DNA of 64,000 nt, taken from NCBI RefSeq assembly GCF_014302995.1, contig NZ_CP060295.1, positions 62,001 to 126,000 on the forward strand, written 5' to 3'. The position numbers were made by a program, and so were the translations under genes. This document shows, piece after piece, positions 36,670 through 45,406 of the stretch. This stretch comes from Variovorax sp. PAMC26660 (GTDB lineage Bacteria > Pseudomonadota > Gammaproteobacteria > Burkholderiales > Burkholderiaceae_C). Positions within the stretch are counted from its first letter, which is position 1, and every line of letters starts with the position of its first letter. The notes beneath the pieces were generated by a model. That model saw only the letters and a program-made list of their open reading frames with translations, did not search any database and had not been told where the DNA came from.

Positions 36670-36729
36670 CGGGCCGACCGAAGTCTTGCCGACACCACCC
36701 GGCCCGGCGAGATGAAGGATGGATGTCAT
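36670..36729 (-). pseudogene. Truncated 5' end of a P-loop kinase-like gene
   Basis: An ATG at 36729 overlaps the stop of the DUF418 gene (ATGA) and opens with MTSILHLAGPGGVGKTSVG, a clear start and Walker A motif of a small shikimate-kinase-like or AAA-type ATPase. After about 19 codons family-like sequence stops; the frame continues only as unrelated antisense of livM to 36580. The gene body is therefore missing, cut at about 36670. It was presumably the fourth gene of the tetR-SDR-DUF418 operon. Confidence 0.65.
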
Positions 36730-37970
36730 CGCGTGTCGTGCCTCGGCCTGCGCCGCATCGCGGGAAGCTCCAGGTTGGTGATGGCGCGCAGCAACCATTC
36801 CACCGGCCCGTAGGCAAAGCGGCGCAGCCACCAGCGGCTCAACACCAACTGCGCCGCGAAGATCGCGAAGGCGAACACGAACGTCGCCAGCGGCCCGACC
36901 GTACCCATCAACCGCAGGCCGTACGCCAGGAAAATCCAGGCGCAGACCAGTGACTGCAGCAGATAGTTCGAGAGCGCCATGCGTCCCGCAGGCGCCAGCA
37001 GTTCCGCCAGCACCTTGCCGCGTCGGGTCTGGAACAACAGCATCAGGCCGGCCGCGTAGGCGGCAGTCATGAACGGGGCCGTCAGCAGGCCGAGCGACAG
37101 GGCATAGATCTCGCGCACCGAATCGTTCAGGCGCACCGAAGGCAATGCATAGAACACGGCGCCCGGCACGCCCACGACCAGGCCCCAGATCAACAGGCGC
37201 CTGAACAACGCGCGATGGGCCGCGACGTTCGCGAAAAGCCGTCGCCTGCCGGCGATGAAACCCATGAAGAACATCGCCAGTGCATTGGGGGCCTGCGCCA
37301 ACGCGACCACCACGAACACCTGCGGCAGCTCGCGCAGGTGCTGTGCGATCACGGTGGCCGGCGTTCCACGGTACGCGGCCATGGCCGATGCGGCCTCCGT
37401 GAACGCGCCACCGGTGTCCGCCGGCACATTGGCAAACGTCAGCAGGTAGCCAAGGGCCGCCCACAGCAGCGATGTCATGAGCACGAGGCCGATGGCGCAG
37501 CGCGTCAGGAACACATCGCCCCGGCGCCGAAGCACCAGCAGCACACCGCCCAGCACCGCATAGGTGGTGAGGATGTCGCCGTGGTACAGCAGCACCGCAT
37601 GCAGCAGGCCGAGCGTCCACAGCCCCAGCAGCCGCCGCAGCAGGCGCGGCACGAACGGCTTGCCGTCGCGCTCGGCCGACTGCATCTGCAAGGTGAAGCT
37701 GTAGCCGAACAGGAAGGAAAACAGCAGGTAGAACTTGGTCTCGAACAGGAAGGTGCGAACGAACAACGCGGCGCGCTGGACCACGGACTGCGCCATGGGG
37801 TCGGGCACGCCCACGCCGTAGTAGGCCGAGGCAAAGTTCGCGATGTTGACGACGAGGATGCCCATCAGCGCGAAGCCGCGCAGTGCATCGACCAGCGTCT
37901 GGCGCTCGTTCGCGGACGAGCCCTTCGGTTGCGCGGGGAGGTTGTGAAGCGACATGGTTTTCGGGGTCAT
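36726..37970 (-). CDS. DUF418 (YeiB-like) integral membrane protein
   Basis: A 414-residue membrane protein with ten or more hydrophobic segments and the DUF418 pattern: LVDALRGFALMGILVVNIANF at the start, FYLLFSFLFGYSFTLQ, LLHAVLLYHGDILTTYAVLG, and in the C-terminal domain GRMALSNYLLQSLVCAWIFL. Members are putative transporters or acyltransferase-like proteins of unknown function. The start at 37970 follows the SDR stop by 3 bases; an ATG at 37955 is an alternative. It is the third gene of a tetR-SDR-DUF418 operon. Confidence 0.83.
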   Translation of the reverse strand: MTPKTMSLHNLPAQPKGSSANERQTLVDALRGFALMGILVVNIANFASAYYGVGVPDPMAQSVVQRAALFVRTFLFETKFYLLFSFLFGYSFTLQMQSAERDGKPFVPRLLRRLLGLWTLGLLHAVLLYHGDILTTYAVLGGVLLVLRRRGDVFLTRCAIGLVLMTSLLWAALGYLLTFANVPADTGGAFTEAASAMAAYRGTPATVIAQHLRELPQVFVVVALAQAPNALAMFFMGFIAGRRRLFANVAAHRALFRRLLIWGLVVGVPGAVFYALPSVRLNDSVREIYALSLGLLTAPFMTAAYAAGLMLLFQTRRGKVLAELLAPAGRMALSNYLLQSLVCAWIFLAYGLRLMGTVGPLATFVFAFAIFAAQLVLSRWWLRRFAYGPVEWLLRAITNLELPAMRRRPRHDTR

Positions 37971-37973
37971 ATG

Positions 37974-38834
37974 TCAGGCCGCCGTCAAACCGCTGTCGAT
38001 GACAAGCTCGCTGCCCGTCACGTAGCGCGACTCGTCGCTGGCCAGATAAAGAATGCCGTTGGCCACGTCGGCGGCCGTGCCCGCATGGCCGAGCGGCACA
38101 CCCGCCCGCCCCGCGACGCCGAGGACTGCGCGGCGCCAAAGGCGCATCAGACCGGCCATGACAGTGCCGCCACCTGATGGCGCCCGCGCATTCGTGGTCC
38201 AGATCGGTGTGTCGATGACGCCCGGATGCAGCGAGTTGACCCGCACACCGTTGCGCGCGCGGGCACACTCCAGCGCCACCGACTTGGAGAACAGGCGCAC
38301 GCCGCCCTTGCTGGCCGAATAGCCCGCAAGGCCCGGATCGCCGACGAGCCCCGCAATGGACGACACGTTGACAACCGATCCGCCACCGGAGCGCGACATC
38401 AGCGGCACGCCGTGCTTCACGCCCAGAAAGACCCCGTCGAGATTGACCGCGAGCTGGCGTCGCCAGTTCTCGTGGCTCATCGCGAAGGTGTCGCCGGCCA
38501 ACGCAATGCCGGCGTTGTTGACCAGCACATGCAGCGCGCCATGCGCCGCGATGACGGTATCGATCACGTCGCGCCAGTCTGCCTCGCTCGCCACGTCGTG
38601 CGCAATGAACATGGCGCGACCGCCCGTGTCACGCGCAAGGCGAGCCGTTTCTTCGCCGCCCTGCGTGTCGATGTCGGTGGCAACGACGGTCGCGCCTTCG
38701 GCCGCCAGCCGCAGCACAGTCGCGCGGCCGATGCCGGAAGCCGCGCCCGTCACCAGCGCCACCTTGCCGAACACACGGCCACCGGCGCGGTCCCAGACCG
38801 GCCGCTCGGGCACTGCGCAAGCCACGGCGGTCAT
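37974..38834 (-). CDS. Short-chain dehydrogenase/reductase
   Basis: A 286-residue classical SDR: the NAD(P) motif TGAASGIG (about 29-36), acidic residue D in VVATDID favouring NAD, NNAG (about 106), catalytic Ser in VVNVSSIAG and YSASKGG (Tyr/Lys), and C-terminal YVTGSELVIDSGLTAA. The oxidised alcohol or reduced ketone is not evident. Its ATG overlaps the tetR stop by four bases, and the DUF418 gene follows after three bases, so it is central to this operon. Confidence 0.9.
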   Translation of the reverse strand: MTAVACAVPERPVWDRAGGRVFGKVALVTGAASGIGRATVLRLAAEGATVVATDIDTQGGEETARLARDTGGRAMFIAHDVASEADWRDVIDTVIAAHGALHVLVNNAGIALAGDTFAMSHENWRRQLAVNLDGVFLGVKHGVPLMSRSGGGSVVNVSSIAGLVGDPGLAGYSASKGGVRLFSKSVALECARARNGVRVNSLHPGVIDTPIWTTNARAPSGGGTVMAGLMRLWRRAVLGVAGRAGVPLGHAGTAADVANGILYLASDESRYVTGSELVIDSGLTAA

Positions 38835-39436
38835 GCGGCGCTCCCGGGTTTCAGGAAGCGGCTCACGACGAGGCGCAGCATCGGCGCTTCGCGTTGCGGA
38901 TCGAAGCTGGCATCCATGGCCAGGCGCGAGAAGACGCCGTCGATCAGCGCAGCGACCCAGGAGGCGGCCTGTTCGGGATCGAGCCCGGCATCGACCTGCC
39001 CGCGTGCCATCGCACCACGCAGCAGCTTGGCGATGGCGGCGCGCGTCTCGGCATCGCCTGCCGCCGTCCGGGCGCCGATGGCCGGGTTGCGCATGGCCTC
39101 GGCGGCGATCTCCAGCGCCAGGCGTGCATAGGCCTTGTCGGCGGCGAAGGCCATGACCACATCGAGAAAATCGAGCAACGCCTCGAAATGATCCGGCGCA
39201 TCTTCGAGCGCGGCGAAGTAGGCGGCGGTGTCGCTGCGCTCCTCGTCGACGATGGCCTCGACGATCGCGCTCTTGCTGTCGAAGTAGTGGAAGAGATTGC
39301 CGGGACTCATGCCGGCTGCAGCGCAGATCTCGGCGGTGGTCGTGGCGTGAAAGCCGCGACGGGAGAAGCACTCGCCCGCGGCTTCCATGATCTGGCGGCG
39401 CTTGGCCTGCTGGCGCTCGGGGTCAACTTTTCGCAC
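38831..39436 (-). CDS. TetR family transcriptional regulator
   Basis: A 201-residue TetR protein with the N-terminal HTH RRQIMEAAGECFSRRGFHATTTAEICAAAGMSPGNLFHYFDSKSAIVEAIV and an all-helical ligand domain. It is the first gene of the operon with the SDR and DUF418 genes and probably represses it. A 20-bp imperfect palindrome lies at 39474-39493, just upstream of its start. Confidence 0.9.
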   Translation of the reverse strand: MRKVDPERQQAKRRQIMEAAGECFSRRGFHATTTAEICAAAGMSPGNLFHYFDSKSAIVEAIVDEERSDTAAYFAALEDAPDHFEALLDFLDVVMAFAADKAYARLALEIAAEAMRNPAIGARTAAGDAETRAAIAKLLRGAMARGQVDAGLDPEQAASWVAALIDGVFSRLAMDASFDPQREAPMLRLVVSRFLKPGSAA

Positions 39437-39473
39437 GGGACTGCTTGGGCTGGTGTGTCATGGGCCCTATTGT

Positions 39474-39493
39474 TAGACCAAGCACTCGATCTA
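39474..39493. promoter_or_regulatory. Candidate TetR operator
   Basis: TAGACCAAGCACTCGATCTA is an imperfect palindrome (14 of 20 positions symmetric, TAGAnCnAG/CTnGnTCTA) in the AT-richer 106-base gap upstream of the tetR gene. ACCAAGCNCTTGGT-like sites are common for this regulator type. Inference only. Confidence 0.4.
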
Positions 39494-39542
39494 TTATTAA
39501 CAACCCCTTAAGGCGAGGTGAAAACCTCTGCTCCCCATGGCT

Positions 39543-40739
39543 TCAGGAGGCTGGCTTGCTGACGGAGATCAACGGCTCCAACTCAGCCCGCAGTCGCCTC
39601 ACCGCCACTTCATGGGGCAGCGTCTGCGCCCCGCGCCCATAGGTCATCGCCTTGCGGATCAACCGCAGTTGCTCGCGCTGCATCTGCGCCTTCAGCCGCC
39701 GTGCCCGCAGCCCGAAGGCCCAGCCCATTTCCCTGCGCACCTTGTACCGCTGCAGCGGCGCACCCAGCCGCACCCACTCGTCGTCGCGGATCAGCTCGCG
39801 CTCGGGCACGAAGTAGGCCGCAAGCGCATGCAGGTAAGCACCGTTCTCCAGCGCGGCAACGCGCCAGAAGAGCCCGGCCGCGATCACCACGGGGATGCCT
39901 TTGACAAGAATGAACAGCGCCATCCCCACGGGCCCATCGTCGAAGCGGTCGTCCATCAGCGGTGAGTTCCAGACGAAATGCATGGCCCACGCCAGCGCGA
40001 AGCACAGGAAGGCATAGGCCACCCGCGTCACCATCCTTCGTTCCGGGTGCAGCAGGAACCAGGCCACGCCGAAAGACGCGATCGTCGTGTAGGCCGCGTG
40101 GCTCCACAGTCCGCTCAGGAGCCCGCGCGTCAGCAGATTGAGAAACACCGGGTACACCTGGTTTTCCAGCGGAAAGTGCATGGAGGCGTTGACGGTGTAG
40201 CTCAGGTTCTCGACCACCTGAAAACCCAGCCCCGTCATGGCACCGACGATCAGCACCGAGAGGTAGGTCTGAAACTGGTTGCGCGCGACCAGCACCAGCA
40301 GGATGACGCCGGCGAGCTTCAGAAACTCCTCAGTGATCGGCCCCGCTACAGCCGGCCCCCAGACGGACACGAATTCCGGCGATACCAGCTTGGCGCACAG
40401 GCTCTGGATGGCGATGTTGGCCGGCGCAGCCAGATAGACCGCCCCCAGCCCACCCCAGGCAAAGGCCAGCACAAAGCCCTCTGGCGAATGCTGTTCGAGC
40501 AGATCCAGCGTCCGGAAGACGAGAAGAAAGGCCAGGGTGTAGACGCCCCACACCAACAGCCCCAGCAGTGCAGTGACGGGGACCACGCGGAACCCCATGG
40601 AGAACATGTTGACGGTATAGAACAGGCCGTTGACGATCAACGCCGCCAGCAACCAGAAGGCCGCGCGATGCGGCTGAAAGAACGAATCGGTGCCGACTGG
40701 CCACGCGGTGCGGTCTTGTTCGAAGTTGCTCAGGTTCAC
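39543..40739 (-). CDS. PrsW family intramembrane metalloprotease
   Basis: A 398-residue membrane protein with about eight hydrophobic segments. The PrsW/CAAX-like signatures are present: GPITEEFLKLAGVILL holding EExxK, a later His in GLWSHAAYTTIASFG, and HFVWN. PrsW in Bacillus cleaves the anti-sigma factor RsiW; here no such partner is adjacent. A soluble basic tail of about 100 residues follows the last membrane segment. Its ATG overlaps the stop of the upstream small membrane protein by four bases. Confidence 0.85.
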   Translation of the reverse strand: MNLSNFEQDRTAWPVGTDSFFQPHRAAFWLLAALIVNGLFYTVNMFSMGFRVVPVTALLGLLVWGVYTLAFLLVFRTLDLLEQHSPEGFVLAFAWGGLGAVYLAAPANIAIQSLCAKLVSPEFVSVWGPAVAGPITEEFLKLAGVILLVLVARNQFQTYLSVLIVGAMTGLGFQVVENLSYTVNASMHFPLENQVYPVFLNLLTRGLLSGLWSHAAYTTIASFGVAWFLLHPERRMVTRVAYAFLCFALAWAMHFVWNSPLMDDRFDDGPVGMALFILVKGIPVVIAAGLFWRVAALENGAYLHALAAYFVPERELIRDDEWVRLGAPLQRYKVRREMGWAFGLRARRLKAQMQREQLRLIRKAMTYGRGAQTLPHEVAVRRLRAELEPLISVSKPAS

Positions 40740-41296
40740 TGCGGCGCCTCCAGGTCCATGGAGTCGAGCATGCCCCGGGCGTCGTCCATCGCTTCGCTCA
40801 GGCCGTCGTTGGCACCGTAGAAGTCGATCTGCACGAGCGACTTGCGCCGCTGGTCAACCACCTGCCAGAACCGGCCGGCCAGCTTCGCGCCGTAGTAAGC
40901 GAAGGTCTTTCCCTGCAATCCCCAGGAGGTGACGAAGTCGGACACGTCGCCATCGATCTGCAGGCCCTGGCCGCGCTCCATGAGTCTTTGCTGCCGCACC
41001 AACGGCCCGTCCGGCCCACCCATCCATGGACTCGTGGTCACCAGGAACTTGTGGGCGCCCTTGAACAGCATCAGGGACCTGCCGGCCTTCGAGCGGGACA
41101 CGTCCATCTCCCATCCCTCGGCGGGAACGAACCTCGCTTGCCCGACGGACACCGTCTGCCCCGCAGCCAGCGGGCGACTGCCAGGCGTGTGACGGTCCCA
41201 GAATGTCAGGCCGCCCACATAGGCGGCAATGGCAAGGAGGACGGCGAGCGCGCCGGGCCAGGTGCGATACGGTATTCGGCGTGACGGCTCAAGCAT
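40736..41296 (-). CDS. Membrane-anchored protein of unknown function
   Basis: A 186-residue protein with one N-terminal membrane segment (about 14-34, ALAVLLAIAAYVGGLTFW) and an extracytoplasmic domain of about 150 residues (AGQTVSVGQARFVPAEGWEMDVSRSK, then KTFAYYGAKLAGRFWQVVDQ). I do not recognise the family. It lies between the MarR gene (4 bases upstream) and the PrsW gene (ATGA overlap), so all three may be co-transcribed; it could be a substrate or partner of the protease, which is a guess from position. Confidence 0.7.
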   Translation of the reverse strand: MLEPSRRIPYRTWPGALAVLLAIAAYVGGLTFWDRHTPGSRPLAAGQTVSVGQARFVPAEGWEMDVSRSKAGRSLMLFKGAHKFLVTTSPWMGGPDGPLVRQQRLMERGQGLQIDGDVSDFVTSWGLQGKTFAYYGAKLAGRFWQVVDQRRKSLVQIDFYGANDGLSEAMDDARGMLDSMDLEAPQ

Positions 41297-41300
41297 CCTT

Positions 41301-41840
41301 TCATCGTGCCACACGATCACGCGCGCCTTGCCGGGGTCCGGGCGAGACCTGGGCGTGGCGCCCGCGGTCCGCCTTGGGCAGCACGGCTTCTTCGACCATG
41401 CGCTCGGCGCGCGCCTGCAGGCGGTGCAGCGAATCGTCGAAGCGCTCTGCATCGGCAGCGTCCAGCGCTCCCAACAGCTCGGCATTGATCTTCGTGACCA
41501 GCGGAAAGAGTTCGTCGTACAGCGCTCTGCCCGCGTCGGTCAGGCCCAGTTGCACCTGCCGGCGGTCGCCTGCGCGAGCCACGCGGGTGACCAGTTGCTT
41601 GGCGACCATCGAACCCACCGCCTTCGAGGTGCGCGCCCGGTCGAGCTGGGCATGCTCGGCGAGCTGCGACGAACCGAGTTCGCCACGGCTGGCCAGCGTG
41701 GCAATCAGCCGCCATTCGCGCCGCGTGATGCCGAAGCGCCCCTCGCACAGCCGGATCACCATGCTGCCCGCGACCGCCAGCAGGCGCGACAGCCGGTACA
41801 GCAACAGGTCGTCCAGCGGTGGGCGTGGCGCGGCGGTCAT
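41301..41840 (-). CDS. MarR family transcriptional regulator
   Basis: A 179-residue MarR protein with LLLYRLSRLLAVAGSMVIRLCEGRFGITRREWRLIATLASRGELGSSQLAEHAQLDRARTSKAVGSMVAKQLVTR and the wing RVARAGDRRQVQLGLTDAGRAL. The start at 41840 is the first family-like Met. It is divergent from two Bug-type binding proteins and a sulfatase; paired palindromes in the gap (41873-41904) suggest it controls that uptake operon. Confidence 0.88.
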   Translation of the reverse strand: MTAAPRPPLDDLLLYRLSRLLAVAGSMVIRLCEGRFGITRREWRLIATLASRGELGSSQLAEHAQLDRARTSKAVGSMVAKQLVTRVARAGDRRQVQLGLTDAGRALYDELFPLVTKINAELLGALDAADAERFDDSLHRLQARAERMVEEAVLPKADRGRHAQVSPGPRQGARDRVAR

Positions 41841-41872
41841 TTCGGGCGAGGCCGGGTTAATCCGGGCAATGG

Positions 41873-41904
41873 TTGATTTGATCAATTGACTGTAGCGTCT
41901 ACAG
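41873..41904. promoter_or_regulatory. Candidate MarR operators between marR and the Bug/sulfatase operon
   Basis: TTGAT-TTG-ATCAA (41873-41885) is followed at once by a second palindrome, CTGTAG-CGT-CTACAG (41890-41904). Both are perfect and lie in the 138-base divergent gap. Control of both directions by the adjacent MarR protein is inferred. Confidence 0.6.
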
Positions 41905-41978
41905 AATCGTCCGCAGCCGCGGCCCCGAGGCCCGGCATTGCCGCACGACTGAAACCGAGCCCCCCGGAGACATCGCCC

Positions 41979-42977
41979 ATGCCCCTGATTCCCGACCTGA
42001 ACCGCCGCCACGCCCTTGCCGCGCTGGGCGGCCTCGCGCTCGCTCCCGTCGCGTCGCTCGCTCGCACCGAGCAGGGCTTTGCATCCGGCCTGCCGATCAA
42101 GGTGCTGATCGGCGTGCCCGCAGGCGGCACGCAGGACGTGCTGACGCGCGCCATCGCGCAGCAGGTGCGTGAATCGCTGGGCCCGCTCATCATCGACAAC
42201 CGCTCGGGCGCGGCAGGCCGCATCGCGGTCGAGGCCGTCAAGATGGCGCCGCCCGACGGCCACACGCTGCTGCTGGGCACGGCCAGCATGATGACCATGT
42301 TTCCGAGCGCCTACCGCAACCTCTCGTACGACCCGATCAGGGACTTCGTGCCGATCCTCAATGCAGCCCGCTTCGAGCTGGCGCTGGTCGTCAACAAGGA
42401 CGTGCCGGTCAACACGCTGGCCGAGTTCGTCGCCTGGGCCAAGGCGCAGGGCGACAAGCTGAGCTTTGCCTCGTACGGCGCGGGCACGCCATCGCACTTT
42501 CTTGGCGAGATGCTCAACCGCGCGGCCGGCCTGAAGATGGTCCACGTGCCCTATCGCGGCTCCACACCCGCGCGGCAGGACGTGATGGGCGGCAGCGTGC
42601 CCGTGTACTTCGACACCATCGGCGGTGCGCAGCAGATGCTGCCTTCGGGCCGCGTGAAGGTGCTGGCCACCAGCGGCGAGAAGCGTTCGCCGCTGATGCC
42701 CAACCTGCCGACCTTCGTCGAAGGCGGCTACAAGGACGTGGTGGCGACCGCATGGTTCGCGTACTACGCACCGCTCAAGACACCGCTCGCCGCCATCGAC
42801 CGGCTGCGCACCGAATTCACCCGCGCCGTCAACGCGCGCGAAGTGCGCCAGCAGTTGCTGCAGAACGGCATGTACCCCGTGGGCGACGGCAGCGAAGCGC
42901 TGCTCAAGACCATGCGCGAAGACACTGCCCGCTGGGCCGGCATCATGAAAGCCGTGAATTTTCAAGCCAACGACTGA
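41979..42977 (+). CDS. Bug/TctC family periplasmic binding protein 1
   Basis: A 332-residue Bug protein. The N-terminus (NRRHALAALGGLALAPVASLA) is an export signal with a twin-arginine-like RR. The mature part has the family blocks GVPAGGTQDVLTRAIAQQVRE, IIDNRSGAAGRIAVEAVK, and MVHVPYRGSTPARQDVMGGSVPVYFDTIGGA. Such proteins bind small carboxylates or aromatic acids, often for tripartite TctAB transporters encoded elsewhere. GGAGA lies upstream of the ATG at 41979. It is followed by a second Bug gene and a sulfatase. Confidence 0.9.
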   Translation: MPLIPDLNRRHALAALGGLALAPVASLARTEQGFASGLPIKVLIGVPAGGTQDVLTRAIAQQVRESLGPLIIDNRSGAAGRIAVEAVKMAPPDGHTLLLGTASMMTMFPSAYRNLSYDPIRDFVPILNAARFELALVVNKDVPVNTLAEFVAWAKAQGDKLSFASYGAGTPSHFLGEMLNRAAGLKMVHVPYRGSTPARQDVMGGSVPVYFDTIGGAQQMLPSGRVKVLATSGEKRSPLMPNLPTFVEGGYKDVVATAWFAYYAPLKTPLAAIDRLRTEFTRAVNAREVRQQLLQNGMYPVGDGSEALLKTMREDTARWAGIMKAVNFQAND

Positions 42978-42995
42978 ACGAGGAGGAACCACCAC

Positions 42996-43979
42996 ATGCT
43001 GACCCAACACCCCATCACCCGCCGACTTGCCACGCTGCTTGCCGCAGCCGGCCTCATGGCATCCATTGCGATGCCTGCCCATGCCCAGGCCTTCGACAGC
43101 CCGCTGCACATCGTCGTCGGTTATGCACCCGGTGGCGCCACCGACCGCGTGGCGCGTGTCGTGGCCGACAAGCTCGGCACCAAGCTGGGCGTGGCGGTGA
43201 TCGTCGACAACAAGCCCGGTGCGGGCGGCCGCCTCGCGGCGCAGCAGGTGAAGATCACGCCCGCCAACCAGAACGTGCTGATGCTTGCCAATCCGGCCGT
43301 GATGGTGGTCGCGCCGCTGGTCTTCAAGGACAACAACTACGACGCCGAGCGCGACTTCGTGCCCGTGTCTCACGTCAACGACTACGACTTCGCGCTGGCC
43401 GTGTCGCCCACCCTGCCCGTGCGCGAACTGAGCCACCTGCTCGCATGGATGCGTGCCAACCCCACGCAGGCCAACGTGGGCGTGCCGGCCACCGGCAGCC
43501 TGCCGCACTTCTTCGGCCTGATGGTGGGCGAGAAGGCCAATGTGCAGACGCAAGTGATCGGCTACCGCGGCTCCGCACCGCTGCTGAACGACCTCATCGG
43601 TGGACAGGTGCCGATTGCCGTCGACACCGAAGACGTGGTGCTGCCGCAGCACAACGCGGGCAAGCTGCGCATCCTGGCGCTGTCGGGCGCCAAGCGCTCG
43701 CCGTTCGCACCCAACATCCCGACCTTCAAGGAAGCGGGCCTGGACCTGGCGGCCACCGGCTGGAACACCTTCTTCGCGCCGACCAGCATGCCCAAGGCCA
43801 AGATCGATCGCCTGGCCACGGTCATCCGCGAAGTCATGCAGGACCCGGACACCCAGCGCAAGTTCAAGGACTCGGGCATGACCCCCGTGGTCAGCACACA
43901 GGCGCAGACCATCGCCATGCTCAAGGCCTACCGCACGCAGTGGAGCCCCGTCGTGCAGAAGTCCGGCTACCAGCCCTGA
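42996..43979 (+). CDS. Bug/TctC family periplasmic binding protein 2
   Basis: A 327-residue Bug protein with a Sec signal peptide (LATLLAAAGLMASIAMPAHAQA) and the family blocks VVGYAPGGATDRVARVVADKLG, VDNKPGAGGRLAAQQVK and QVIGYRGSAPLLNDLIGGQVPIAVDTE. AGGAGG precedes the ATG. It begins 19 bases after the first Bug gene and ends 17 bases before the sulfatase, so all three appear to form one operon. It is only moderately similar to the first Bug protein, suggesting different ligands. Confidence 0.9.
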   Translation: MLTQHPITRRLATLLAAAGLMASIAMPAHAQAFDSPLHIVVGYAPGGATDRVARVVADKLGTKLGVAVIVDNKPGAGGRLAAQQVKITPANQNVLMLANPAVMVVAPLVFKDNNYDAERDFVPVSHVNDYDFALAVSPTLPVRELSHLLAWMRANPTQANVGVPATGSLPHFFGLMVGEKANVQTQVIGYRGSAPLLNDLIGGQVPIAVDTEDVVLPQHNAGKLRILALSGAKRSPFAPNIPTFKEAGLDLAATGWNTFFAPTSMPKAKIDRLATVIREVMQDPDTQRKFKDSGMTPVVSTQAQTIAMLKAYRTQWSPVVQKSGYQP

Positions 43980-43996
43980 ACAACCTCGCCAGAGAT

Positions 43997-45313
43997 ATGA
44001 CCCGACCCAACATCATCTTCATCGTGGCCGACGACCTCGGCTATGCCGACCTGGGCTGCTATGGCGGCCGCGACGCCGTGTTCGGCCCCGTGTCGCCCGT
44101 GCTCGACGGGCTGGCCGCCAACGGCCTGAAGCTCACGCAGGGCTACGCGAATTCGCCGGTGTGCTCGCCCACGCGCTTCGCGATGATCACCGCGCGCTAC
44201 CAGTACCGCCTGCGCGGCGCGGCCGAAGAGCCCATCCGCAGCAGCAGCCGTGGCAGCACCACGCTGGGCCTGCCGACCGACCACCCCACGCTGCCGTCGC
44301 TGCTCAAGGCCAGCGGCTACCAGACCGCGCTCATCGGCAAGTGGCACCTGGGCTACCCGCCCAACTTCGGCCCGCTGCGCTCGGGGTACGACGAGTTCTT
44401 CGGCCCCATGTCCGGCGGGGTCGACTACTTCACCCACTGCGACTCCACCGGCCAGCACGATCTGTGGTTCGGCGAAGAAGACAAGAAGGAAGACGGCTAC
44501 CTGACCGACATTCTTTCCAGGCGCGCCGTCGACTACGTGGAGCGCATGGCCACGCAAGAGGCGCCCTTCTTCCTGAGCCTGCACTACACCGCGCCGCACT
44601 GGCCGTGGGAAACGCGCGACGACGCCGAGAAAGCGCCGGCCATCAAGGACAACCTGTTCGACCTGGCCGGCGGCAACATCCACGTGTACCGCCGCATGAT
44701 CCATCACATGGACGAAGGCATCGGCTGGATCATGGCCGCGCTGCAAAAGCATGGCATGGCCGACAACACGCTCGTGGTGTTCACCAGCGACAACGGCGGC
44801 GAGCGCTTCTCGGACAACTGGCCGCTGGTCGGCGGCAAGATGGACCTGACCGAAGGCGGCATCCGCGTGCCATGGATCGCGCACTGGCCCGCGGTGATTG
44901 CCAAGGGTGGCGAGAGCAGGCAACTGTGCATGACCATGGACTGGTCCGCCACCATGCTCGACGCGGCCGGCGTGCAGGCCGATGCGGCCTACCCTCTCGA
45001 CGGCGTGTCGCTGATGCCCGTGCTGAAGGATGCAACGCACAGCTTTCGCCGCCCGCTGCACTGGCGCATGAACCATCGCAGACAGCAGGCGCTGCGCGAT
45101 GGCGACTGGAAGTACCTGCAGGTCGATGGCAACGAATACCTGTTCAACATTCCGGCGGATGAGCGCGAGCGGGCGAACCTTGGCAAGAAAGAGCCGCAGC
45201 GGTTGATGGCGATGCGGGCCGATTGGCTGGCCTGGAATGCGACGATGCCTGCGATTCCGGAGGATGCGACCGTGAGCCTGGGTTACTCGGTCAAGGACAT
45301 GCCACAGCGCTGA
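43997..45313 (+). CDS. Cytoplasmic-type arylsulfatase/sulfatase (formylglycine-dependent)
   Basis: A 438-residue sulfatase. PNIIFIVADDLGYADLGCYG supplies the paired metal Asp; NSPVCSPTRFAMITARY contains C56 in the CxPxR motif that is converted to formylglycine; later KWHLGYPP, HYTAPHWPW and FTSDNGGERFSDNWPLVGGKMDLTEGG complete the site. It has no signal peptide. It would desulfate an imported sulfate ester, fitting its place after two binding proteins. The modifying enzyme is not in the window. Confidence 0.92.
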   Translation: MTRPNIIFIVADDLGYADLGCYGGRDAVFGPVSPVLDGLAANGLKLTQGYANSPVCSPTRFAMITARYQYRLRGAAEEPIRSSSRGSTTLGLPTDHPTLPSLLKASGYQTALIGKWHLGYPPNFGPLRSGYDEFFGPMSGGVDYFTHCDSTGQHDLWFGEEDKKEDGYLTDILSRRAVDYVERMATQEAPFFLSLHYTAPHWPWETRDDAEKAPAIKDNLFDLAGGNIHVYRRMIHHMDEGIGWIMAALQKHGMADNTLVVFTSDNGGERFSDNWPLVGGKMDLTEGGIRVPWIAHWPAVIAKGGESRQLCMTMDWSATMLDAAGVQADAAYPLDGVSLMPVLKDATHSFRRPLHWRMNHRRQQALRDGDWKYLQVDGNEYLFNIPADERERANLGKKEPQRLMAMRADWLAWNATMPAIPEDATVSLGYSVKDMPQR

Positions 45314-45406
45314 AACCGGGCGGGTGGCAGACAACGCGGCAATTTGGCAGAAATCATCGTCTTGCGGCCCTAACAGCCAAACCGGTGTGGCGCGAGACTG
45401 GCGCGC

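Noticed and set aside
41841..43652. Long minus-strand extension upstream of the MarR gene at 41301
   Set aside because: It is the antisense of two Bug genes and would swallow the divergent promoter region; the MarR family start is at 41840.
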